Below, one piece after another: positions 8,185 through 15,988 of a DNA stretch of 34,120 nt. A program made the position numbers and the translations under genes. The stretch covers positions 1 through 34,120 of the forward strand of contig NZ_JAHZQQ010000021.1 in the NCBI RefSeq assembly GCF_019930045.1, written 5' to 3'. The notes below the pieces were generated by a model, which worked only from the letters and a program-made list of their open reading frames with translations, was not told where the DNA came from and did no database searches. Source of the DNA: Streptococcus australis. Lineage in GTDB: Bacteria > Bacillota > Bacilli > Lactobacillales > Streptococcaceae. The first letter of the stretch is position 1. Every line of letters begins with the position of its first letter.

Positions 8185-8721
8185 ATGAAGGAAATGTTCA
8201 ATAGACGCCAACGCTTTTCTTTACGAAAATATAGCGTGGGTGTTTGTTCTGTCTTGTTAGGGACAGCACTTTTTGTTGCAGGAGCTAAATCTGCATCAGC
8301 AGAGGAAGCAACAGCAACATCTGAATCTGCAGAAACTGCGGCTTCAGAAGCACAACCTGCTGCAACAGAATCAAGTCAAGAAGAAGCAACAGCTTCTAAG
8401 GCCTATGGTGAAGGAGCACCAGTGCCAAAACTTGACCTATCTACTCCTGTTGCGACTTCTGAAACATCAGCTCCAGCGACTGAAAAAGCTGAAGTAGCTG
8501 AAAAACCAGTTACTACAGAGAACAAGGAAGCGAAAGCTGAGACAAAAAAAGAAAAAAAGCTGAAACTGAAAAATCTGAGCAAGCTCCAAAAGCAACACCA
8601 ACAGAAACAAGCAAACCTGTGGAGAAAAAAGAGTCAAGCTCTAAACCAGCCTCTACAACAGCAACTCGTGCTACAGCAAGTGAAAACTCAGAAGCAGCTG
8701 CAAGTGAAACTTCAGCAGTAG
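8185..8721 (+). CDS. YSIRK signal-peptide part of a giant adhesin (5' fragment before the frameshift)
   Basis: This frame encodes the export part of the adhesin. MKEMFNRRQRFSLRKYSVGV is a YSIRK/GxxS-type signal, with cleavage expected after Ala39, followed by an Ala/Thr/Glu-rich linker. At about 8551-8560 the composition changes abruptly: this frame becomes Leu/Lys/Gln-rich and stops at 8721 after 178 residues, while the -1 frame continues the typical Ala/Glu/Thr/Ser linker. As written, the 5' frame makes a short secreted peptide without an anchor. Joined by a -1 shift to the next entry, it would give a protein of about 2,365 residues. The two A7 tracts at the junction are the likely cause. 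Confidence 0.85.
   Translation: MKEMFNRRQRFSLRKYSVGVCSVLLGTALFVAGAKSASAEEATATSESAETAASEAQPAATESSQEEATASKAYGEGAPVPKLDLSTPVATSETSAPATEKAEVAEKPVTTENKEAKAETKKEKKLKLKNLSKLQKQHQQKQANLWRKKSQALNQPLQQQLVLQQVKTQKQLQVKLQQ
8544..8559 (+). other. Tandem A7 slippery tract at the frame junction
   Basis: Two A7 runs (8544-8550 and 8552-8558) are separated by one G. In the signal-peptide frame they read ACA AAA AAA GAA AAA AAG CTG, so both A_AAA_AAA and A_AAA_AAG (the dnaX-type heptamer) are in register for -1 slippage. A -1 slip at either, or one extra A in either run, restores the long downstream frame. That frame opens only at 8541, after a TGA at 8538. No strong downstream stem-loop is apparent. Confidence 0.8.
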
Positions 8722-11700
8722 CCCCTACTGCTATTTCAGTTTCTGTAAATCCAACAGCTCCGATCACTGGTACGGAAGCAGCTGCGCAAGCAGAGCGGGA
8801 AGCTAGTGCTGAAGCGGCTGCGACTATCGCAACTGCCAATGTGGAACGTACAAATGCTGGTGCTTTGGCAACAAGTCGTAGCCGTCGTAACCGTCGTGCC
8901 GCTACAGACCACAATAACGAGCCGGTCGCTGTAGCAACTTTCCTAAAAGACGGTGAAGTTGCTACACCTGAAATGACAGATCCGAACGGTGCAAGTGTTT
9001 ATTCTCAAACTGCACCAGCTGGTTACTCAGCAAAAGAAGGAGATTGGTACACATACGCTATCTGGGATTTAACTGAATTCAATAAACGTTATAATACAAA
9101 GTATTATGCACGTGCCTATAAGAGATTTGATGCTTCAACAGATACAACTGTTGACTTAATCGATAAAACAACTGGTGCTGTAGTTGAAACAAGAACAATT
9201 ACTGCCTCTAGTGGTGTTCAAAAATTCACTACTACTACAGCTGCGTCTAATAGTGAATTGACTTTCCAAGTAGATTATAAAGCAGGTACTGCTGAAAAAG
9301 GTAAAACTACTCAACCATTTATTCAAAATGGTTATGCAGTTGGAAAGAGTATCACAGACTTAGTAGCTGCGGGGCACCAACTCACACCTGCAGAGCAAAC
9401 ACTTTATAATGCGGTTTATAATGCTCGTACCACAACAGATGTTCTAAATGTTGTTGAACCAGCATACAATGGCCGTACAATTACTGATTCAAACGCTAAA
9501 ATACCAGAAACAATTAATAAAACAACTTACTATAAAGTAGTTGATAAAAACAACCTTACTTTCAACGCTAATAAAACGGATAAAACTGTTCAAGATTATA
9601 AAGAAAATGGTAATGAAGTAGATTTAGCTAGATATACTCTTAAAGCTGAAGAAGGACAACGTTTCACAGCATCTGGTGAGCGTCAATTTGATGGATATAA
9701 ATTGTATCAAAGTGCTGATGCAAATGATCAATCAGGCTTTGTAAATCGTCCTTATACTATCGGTACTAGATTCATGGATGCGGACCGTTATGGTATTAAA
9801 CGTATTAAAGAAGTTGTTGGAGAAGACGGTTCGGTAGTTATTCGTGTTTACTTATTAGACCCAAGACAACAAAGCAAACGTTCTGACGGCTCTCTAAGTA
9901 CAGATGGCTACATGTTGATTGCTGAAACTAAACCAATTAAACCAGGTGAAGCTAATACGCAAGAACTAGTTGTTAAAAAATCACCTCTTAATACGATTGC
10001 ACATACTGTAACAGATCCAAAAACAGGAGCGCAAACTCAATATCCAAATGGTAAAGAAGTTGAATTCGATTTCCAAAAAGCTTCAGGATACATGCCTAAG
10101 AAGACTGTATTTGTACCATTCTTAGGAGACGGGATTGGACACGGTTCAGCTAATGCACAATTAGAACGTGGAGTTGGTGGTATCGGTACAAACGTTGACT
10201 TGCTTAACACTTTGACACCGTATAAACAACCTGTTTATTACTATGTCAAACAAGAACCTGTAACAGTTACTCCAGAAGTTGAAAAACAATTGGAAGGACG
10301 TGTACTTGTTGATGGTGAATTCAGCTTCAAGATTAAAGAAGTCAATGAAAACAAATCACTTCCTTCACATGAAGAAACTGTTACTAACAAAAACGGTAAA
10401 GCTACATTTAGTAAATTAAGCTTCAATAAAGTTGGTACTTACATCTACACAATCACTGAAACTGCAGGTTCAGATGCAAACGTTGATTACGATGCAATGA
10501 CAGTTACTATGACTGTTACTGTAACTGAGAACGATCAAGGTGAATTACAAGCTTCTGTTAAATACAGTGGTGCTGGTGGTTTTGCTTCAAGCGCAACTGA
10601 TAAGATCTTCAACAACTACGTTGTAGCTCCAGTTAAGACTAAGTTTGACTTCAGTAAAGCTCTCGCAGGTCGTGAGTTGAAAGCCGGTGAATTTAGCTTC
10701 GTATTGAAAGATTCAACTGGTAAAGTTCTTCAAACTAAGACAAATACTAAAGAAGGTGTTGTAGCCTTTGATGATTTGACCTTTGATAACACACAAGTTG
10801 GTACACACAAATACACTGTAGAAGAAGTTGTCCCAGAAAATAAAGAAACTGGTATGACTTACGACACAATGAAGGCGGAAGTTACCATTACTGTTAAGAA
10901 GGAAGGTCATGTTCTTAAAGCAACAAACACACTTCCGTCAGATACAGAGTTCAACAATACCTTCACACCTGTTGCTACACAAGCTCAATTCAAGTTCACG
11001 AAGAAATTGGAAGGGAAAGAGCTTACGAAGGATGCCTTCACATTTGAATTGGTTGAAAATGGGAATGTCATCCAAACGAAGAAAAATGCGGCTGACGGAA
11101 CTATCCAGTTTGACGCGATTTCTTACGATAACGAAGGATCTCATACATACACTGTACGTGAAGTAGCTGGAACAGATACAAATATCGACTACGATTCAAT
11201 GAATGCAGTCGTAACAGTTAATGTAACGAAAGACGCTGCATCTGGTATCTTGACTGCTAATGTTACAATGCCTGAAGATACAGAGTTTAACAACTTTGCA
11301 GTAGCTCCAGTTAAGACTCGTTTCGACTTCAGCAAGGCTCTCGCAGGTCGTGAGTTGAAAGCCGGTGAATTTAGCTTCGTATTGAAAGATTCAACTGGTA
11401 AAGTTCTTCAAACTAAGACCAATACTAAAGCAGGTGTTGTAGCCTTTGATGACTTGACCTTTGACAATACACAAGTTGGTACTCACAAGTACACTGTAGA
11501 AGAAGTTATCCCAGAAAATAAAGAAGCTGGTATGACTTACGATACAATGAAAGCTGAAGTAACAATCACTGTTACTAAAGAAGGTCATGTTCTTAAAGCA
11601 ACAAACACTCTTCCAGCAGATAAAGAGTTCAACAATACTTTCACACCTGCTGCAACCAATGCTCAATTCCGCTTCACAAAACGTTTGGAAGGTAAGACTC

Positions 11701-14700
11701 TTGAAGCCAATGCCTTCACATTCGAATTGCTTGAAAATGGCAATGTGATTCAAACCAAACAAAATGCGGCTGATGGTTCAATCCAATTCGATGCAATCCC
11801 GTACGCTGCTGCAGGTACACATACTTACACTGTACGTGAAGTAGCTGGAACAGATACAAACATCGATTACGATAACATGAACGCAGTCGTAACTGTCAAT
11901 GTCACAAAAGACGCACAAACTGGTCTTTTGAACGCTGCAGTTACTATGCCAGAAGATACTGAATTCAACAACTATGTAGTAGCTCCAGTAACTGCTCAAT
12001 TTGACTTCAGTAAAGCTCTTGCAGGACGTAAACTTAAAGATGGTGAATTTAGCTTCGTATTGAAAGATGCTGAAGGAAATACCCTTCAAACTAAGACAAA
12101 CGATGCTGATGGTAAAGTGAAATTCGATGCCTTGACATTTACCAATACTCAAGTGGGTGTTCATAAGTACACTGTAGAAGAAGTAGCTGGATCAGAAGCT
12201 GGTATGGAATATGACCCAATGAAGGCTGAAGTAACGATCACAGTTACTAAGTCAGGTCATGCTCTTACAGCAACAAAAGCTCTTCCAACCGATACAGAGT
12301 TCAACAATACCTTCACACCTGCTGCAACCAATGCTCAATTCCGATTCACTAAGAAATTGGAAGGTAAAGAGCTTACGAAGGATGCCTTCACATTTGAATT
12401 AGTTGAAAATGGCAAAGTCATCCAAACTAAGAAAAATGCGGCTGATGGAACTATCCAGTTTGACGCGATTTCTTATGATAAAGAAGGTGCTCATACCTAT
12501 ACTGTACGTGAAGTAGCTGGAACAGATACAAACATCGACTACGATTCAATGAATGCAGTCGTAACAGTTAATGTAACGAAAGACGCTACATCTGGTATCT
12601 TGACTGCTAATGTTACAATGCCGGATGATACTGAGTTCAATAACTACCATGTAGCTCCAGTCGTTGCAAGATTTGACTTTACTAAGAAATTAGCTGGTCG
12701 TGAACTTAAAGATGGCGAATTTAGCTTTGTTCTTAAAGATTCAACTGGTCAAACTCTTGAAACAGTAACAAATAAAGCTGACGGAACTGTAACATTCTCT
12801 GAATTATCATTTGATAATACTAAAGTTGGAACTCATACTTATACAGTAGAAGAAGTTATTCCATCTACTAAAGAGCTTGGTATGACTTATGATACTATGA
12901 AAGCAACAGTCACAGTTGAAGTTGCTAAGAATGGTCATACTCTTACAACTGTAACAAACCTATCATCAACAGGTGGGGTAGATGCGAACGGTAACGTGAC
13001 TGATGGAACAGCGGATAAAGAGTTCAACAACAAGATCACTCCTCCAGAAACTCCAGAATTCAATCCAGAAAAATATGTTCTGAACGAAAAAGAATTTGAT
13101 TTAACTGGAACTTCATTATTAGATGATGATAAAGAGTTGGCAGACAAGGTCGCAGATACAAATGCGAACCCATATGCGGACGATGCATCTAATAACGAAG
13201 CAGCGAATATCAATACTAAATCAGTTAAACCAGGTCAAAAACTTGTTTACCAAGTATGGCTGGATACAACTAAATTTGACGCAGCTAACAAGAACAACAT
13301 CCAATCAGTAGGAATCTCAGATGACTACGATGAGGCAAAAGTCGACGTTGAAGCTTCAGCTATTAAAGCATACGATGGTAAGACTGGTGCGGATGTGACA
13401 GCTAAATTCGATATCGTTGTTAACAATGGTGTGATTACTGCAACCCTTAAAGCTGGCTTCACTAAGTCACTTGGCGATGCAGAAAACACTCAAATCATTG
13501 ACACAACTAAATTCGAATTCGGACGTTACTACAAGTTTGATATTCCAGCAACTGTTAAAGCGGATGTTAAAGGTGGAGTAGACATCGAAAATACTGCGGC
13601 TCAAGTAGTCAACTACTACAACCCAACCACTAAGAAAGTTGAAAAACCAAGCAAACCAACTGAAAAACGTGTAAACAACGTTCCAGTTGAAGTGGAATTC
13701 AACTTCACGAAACGTTTGGAAGGCCGTGAGCTTAAAGCGAACGAATTCAGCTTCGTTCTTAAAGATTCAGAAGGTACAACTCTTGAAACTGTGAAGAACG
13801 ATGCATCAGGTAACGTTAAGTTCTCAGCTATGTCATTCAAGAAGGGTCAAGAAGGCGTACACAACTACACAGTAGAAGAAGTTAAAGGAAGCGACGCAAC
13901 CGTTACATACGACACAATGAAAGCGAATGTAACAGTTACAGTGGAACACGACGGAACAGCTAAAGTTCTGATCGCGACTGTAGGCGACATTGCGGATAAA
14001 GAATTTAACAACCGTGTGACTCCTCCAGAAACTCCAGAGTTCAACCCAGAGAAATACATCCTGAACGAATCTAAATTTGATCTTACAGGTACAAAACTTC
14101 TCGATGATGACAAAGAGTTGACTGATAAAGTAGCTGATACCAACAAAGATCCATATGTGGACAAAGTTGATAATAATGAAAAGCAAAATATCAATACCCA
14201 AACACTCCATAAAGGTGATAAGGTTGTTTACCAAGTATGGTTGGATACAACTAAATTCACAGAAGCACATTATATTCAATCTGTTGGTATTACGGATAAA
14301 TATGATAGCGAAAACTTGGATGTTAATGTGGCTGATATTAAAGCTTATGATTCAGTAACTGGTGAAGATGTAACAGCTAAGTTTGATATTTCAATTGTGA
14401 ATGGTGTCATTACTGCTACATCTAAGGCTGACTTGACTAAGTCTCTTGGAGATGCAGAAAATACTCAAGTAATCGACACTGCTAAATTAGCATTTGGACG
14501 TTACTACAAGTTTGATATTCCAGCACGTATCAAGGGAACTGCTAAAGAAGGTGTAGATATTGAAAATACAGCTTCTCAAATTGTTCACCAATATGATCCA
14601 ACTAAGAAATCAGTTGATAAACCAGAAAAACCAACTGAGAAACGTGTTGTTAATATCCCAGTGAAAGTTGAATTCAACTTCACGAAGAAATTGGAAGGTC

Positions 14701-15281
14701 GTGCGTTGAAAGCTGGTGAATTCAGCTTCGTACTTAAAGATAAAGATGGAAACGTGATTGAAACCGTAAGCAACGATGCTGAAGGTAAGATCAAGTTCTC
14801 AGCTCTTGAGTTCAAACGTGGTGAAGAAGGTACATATATCTATCATGTAGAAGAAGTGAAAGGTACAGAGGCTGGAGTTGAGTACGATAAGATGGTAGCG
14901 ACTGTTGGAGTTACTGTAACCAAGGATGGTAAAGTGTTGACTCTTACTTCACAAATGCCTGAAGATACTGAGTTTAACAACAAGGTAATTCCACCGAAAC
15001 CACCAGTAACCCCACCAACACCACCGGTGACCCCACCAACACCACCGGTAACACCACCAACACCACCGGTAACACCACCAACACCACCGGTAACACCGCC
15101 AACACCACCGGTGACACCACCAACACCACCGGTGACACCGCCAACACCACCGGTAACACCGCCAGCACCAGAACTTCCTTCTACTGGTGAAGAACAATCA
15201 GCTTCTGCTGCATTGTTAGGCGCTGCTCTTGGTTTGGTTGGACTGGCTGGCCTTGCAAGACGCAAGAAAAACGAAGACTAA
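8559..15281 (+). CDS. Giant LPXTG adhesin body: head, FctA isopeptide repeats, SspB-C2-like domains (in -1 frame to its signal peptide)
   Basis: From 8559 the frame runs 2,240 codons; the first internal ATG is 8619. Order of parts: low-complexity linker ending in the basic motif SRSRRNRRAATDH; a head domain (about 8920-10250) homologous to that of the SRR protein at 31275; ten FctA-type isopeptide domains with (K/R)xLxGRxLxxGEFSFxL and a closing EFNN; two SspB-C2-like adhesin isopeptide domains (about 13040-13660 and 14020-14640) with VYQVWLDTTKF; a Pro-rich wall segment; and LPSTG (15174-15188) with membrane anchor and RRKKNED tail. Lys-Asn crosslinks in the FctA units are inferred from the family. 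As sequenced, this frame has no signal peptide of its own. A terminator lies at 15416-15446. Confidence 0.88.
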   Translation, partial: AETEKSEQAPKATPTETSKPVEKKESSSKPASTTATRATASENSEAAASETSAVAPTAISVSVNPTAPITGTEAAAQAEREASAEAAATIATANVERTNAGALATSRSRRNRRAATDHNNEPVAVATFLKDGEVATPEMTDPNGASVYSQTAPAGYSAKEGDWYTYAIWDLTEFNKRYNTKYYARAYKRFDASTDTTVDLIDKTTGAVVETRTITASSGVQKFTTTTAASNSELTFQVDYKAGTAEKGKTTQPFIQNGYAVGKSITDLVAAGHQLTPAEQTLYNAVYNARTTTDVLNVVEPAYNGRTITDSNAKIPETINKTTYYKVVDKNNLTFNANKTDKTVQDYKENGNEVDLARYTLKAEEGQRFTASGERQFDGYKLYQSADANDQSGFVNRPYTIGTRFMDADRYGIKRIKEVVGEDGSVVIRVYLLDPRQQSKRSDGSLSTDGYMLIAETKPIKPGEANTQELVVKKSPLNTIAHTVTDPKTGAQTQYPNGKEVEFDFQKASGYMPKKTVFVPFLGDGIGHGSANAQLERGVGGIGTNVDLLNTLTPYKQPVYYYVKQEPVTVTPEVEKQLEGRVLVDGEFSFKIKEVNENKSLPSHEETVTNKNGKATFSKLSFNKVGTYIYTITETAGSDANVDYDAMTVTMTVTVTENDQGELQASVKYSGAGGFASSATDKIFNNYVVAPVKTKFDFSKALAGRELKAGEFSFVLKDSTGKVLQTKTNTKEGVVAFDDLTFDNTQVGTHKYTVEEVVPENKETGMTYDTMKAEVTITVKKEGHVLKATNTLPSDTEFNNTFTPVATQAQFKFTKKLEGKELTKDAFTFELVENGNVIQTKKNAADGTIQFDAISYDNEGSHTYTVREVAGTDTNIDYDSMNAVVTVNVTKDAASGILTANVTMPEDTEFNNFAVAPVKTRFDFSKALAGRELKAGEFSFVLKDSTGKVLQTKTNTKAGVVAFDDLTFDNTQVGTHKYTVEEVIPENKEAGMTYDTMKAEVTITVTKEGHVLKATNTLPADKEFNNTFTPAATNAQFRFTKRLEGKTLEANAFTFELLENGNVIQTKQNAADGSIQFDAIPYAAAGTHTYTVREVAGTDTNIDYDNMNAVVTVNVTKDAQTGLLNAAVTMPEDTEFNNYVVAPVTAQFDFSKALAGRKLKDGEFSFVLKDAEGNTLQTKTNDADGKVKFDALTFTNTQVGVHKYTVEEVAGSEAGMEYDPMKAEVTITVTKSGHALTATKALPTDTEFNNTFTPAATNAQFRFTKKLEGKELTKDAFTFELVENGKVIQTKKNAADGTIQFDAISYDKEGAHTYTVREVAGTDTNIDYDSMNAVVTVNVTKDATSGILTANVTMPDDTEFNNYHVAPVVARFDFTKKLAGRELKDGEFSFVLKDSTGQTLETVTNKADGTVTFSELSFDNTKVGTHTYTVEEVIPSTKELGMTYDTMKATVTVEVAKNGHTLTTVTNLSSTGGVDANGNVTDGTADKEFNNKITPPETPEFNPEKYVLNEKEFDLTGTSLLDDDKELADKVADTNANPYADDASNNEAANINTKSVKPGQKLVYQVWLDTTKFDAANKNNIQSVGISDDYDEAKVDVEASAIKAYDGKTGADVTAKFDIVVNNGVITATLKAGFTKSLGDAENTQIIDTTKFEFGRYYKFDIPATVKADVKGGVDIENTAAQVVNYYNPTTKKVEKPSKPTEKRVNNVPVEVEFNFTKRLEGRELKANEFSFVLKDSEGTTLETVKNDASGNVKFSAMSFKKGQEGVHNYTVEEVKGSDATVTYDTMKANVTVTVEHDGTAKVLIATVGDIADKEFNNRVTPPETPEFNPEKYILNESKFDLTGTKLLDDDKELTDKVADTNKDPYVDKVDNNEKQNINTQTLHKGDKVVYQVWLDTTKFTEAHYIQSVGITDKYDSENLDVNVADIKAYDSVTGEDVTAKFDISIVNGVITATSKADLTKSLGDAENTQVIDTAKLAFGRYYKFDIPARIKGTAKEGVDIENTASQIVHQYDPTKKSVDKPEKPTEKRVVNIPVKVEFNFTKKLEGRALKAGEFSFVLKDKDGNVIETVSNDAEGKIKFSALEFKRGEEGTYIYHVEEVKGTEAGVEYDKMVATVGVTVTKDGKVLTLTSQMPEDTEFNNKVIPPKPPVTPPTPPVTPPTPPVTPPTPPVTPPTPPVTPPTPPVTPPTPPVTPPTPPVTPPAPELPSTGEEQSASAALLGAALGLVGLAGLARRKKNED
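10255..14990 (+). repeat. Ten FctA-type domains, the early ones in alternating A/B pairs
   Basis: Domains with FDFSKALAGR (type A) alternate with domains carrying FRFTKKLEGK or similar (type B). The phrase encoding APV at the start of each A unit recurs at 10626, 11304, 11982 and 12654, giving pair periods of 678, 678 and 672 bp. Domain 1 begins near 10255. Domains 9 (about 13680) and 10 (about 14655) are separated by the SspB-C2-like domains. The unit of duplication in the middle of the protein appears to be a two-domain pair. Confidence 0.85.
15001..15170 (+). repeat. 21-bp Pro-rich wall-spanning repeats
   Basis: Eight PPVT blocks alternate with PPT, giving a seven-residue, 21-bp unit just before the LPSTG motif. 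This is a typical extended segment for crossing peptidoglycan, and it is prone to copy-number change. Confidence 0.9.
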
Positions 15282-15415
15282 ATTGAAAGCACAGGCGTCT
15301 TTCTAAGGGGTTTCTTAGAACAATTTAGACTTCATTATAAAAAGACTAGAATAAAATCACATTTCTTAGATCAGAAAGCTGAATGAGAGCGTGATGGAAA
15401 TGATTAGCTCTTTTG

Positions 15416-15446
15416 AGCAGTCGGGATTTTCCCGGCTGCTTTTTTG
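15416..15446 (+). terminator. Terminator of the giant adhesin
   Basis: AGCAGTCGGG pairs with CCCGGCTGCT around ATTTT, followed by a T-run. Confidence 0.9.
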
Positions 15447-15883
15447 TATTGATAGGTGAATGGCTCCTGTTATCCAAATAGTTGAAGTTTTTCTTTTGAG
15501 AAACAAAGAATCCCTATTCCTATTTTCCTATTTAACAAACAGAAAAAGAGAACAAGATAATCCCAAATCATACGAGAAAAAAATGAGAATAGGTTGGTAC
15601 TTAAATACTTATGTTTTCATAGTAAAGTTCTGTTATGGAGAAAGTCTTCTCTTAGATAGATAACTAGGCTTTGATATAGGTGGTGTCAGAAAAAATAGAA
15701 ATTACTAATTCAAGCTATTAAGTGTTGGTAAAACAAAGGGGATATTCTAAAAAGTACAGAGAAATAGGCAAAAGAATTGTTAAAAAATACATGTTTAAAA
15801 AAAACGAACTCAAGGTGCAAAAATGAAAGAAACGCAAAAAAACGTTCGTATTTTTTGCAAAAAATGACGATATAAAGACAATA

Positions 15884-15910
15884 TTACGATATATTTCGTG
15901 ATATTTACGA
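15884..15910. promoter_or_regulatory. Possible operator cluster upstream of the beta-helix adhesin promoter
   Basis: TTACGA at 15884-15889 and 15905-15910 are spaced 21 bp apart (two helical turns). An oppositely oriented TCGTGA (15896-15901) lies between them. The cluster ends about 11 bp upstream of the -35. No known regulator is assigned. Confidence 0.3.
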
Positions 15911-15921
15911 CAAAATGACAT

Positions 15922-15950
15922 TTGAGAGTTTATTTTTGCTAAAATTATAT
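15922..15950 (+). promoter_or_regulatory. Promoter of the beta-helix adhesin
   Basis: TTGAGA (15922-15927), a 17-nt spacer, then TTATAT (15945-15950). The transcript start would fall about 30 nt upstream of the coding start. Confidence 0.6.
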
Positions 15951-15988
15951 TGGAGTAAAAATATATTTTAAAAAGGAGTTTTATGGAC

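Larger units (their letters stand above)
15282..15988. other. 707-bp intergenic region between adhesin genes
   Basis: Contains a short hairpin TTCTAAG/CTTAGAA (15301-15320), the terminator at 15416-15446, an AT-rich stretch, a hairpin GCAAAAAAACG/CGTATTTTTTGC at 15834-15858, clustered TTACGA-like half-sites and a promoter at 15922-15950. A 67-codon open frame at 15460-15663 has no ribosome site and no recognisable features, so I do not call it a gene. Confidence 0.6.

Noticed and set aside
14843..15265. Long open frame on the - strand rich in GGV repeats opposite the Pro-rich segment
   Set aside because: It is the mirror of the 21-bp Pro-rich repeat; there is no ribosome site or promoter, and the composition is dictated by the + strand gene.
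15460..15663. 67-codon + strand frame between adhesin genes
   Set aside because: There is no ribosome site and no recognisable domain, and the composition follows the AT-rich intergenic DNA.
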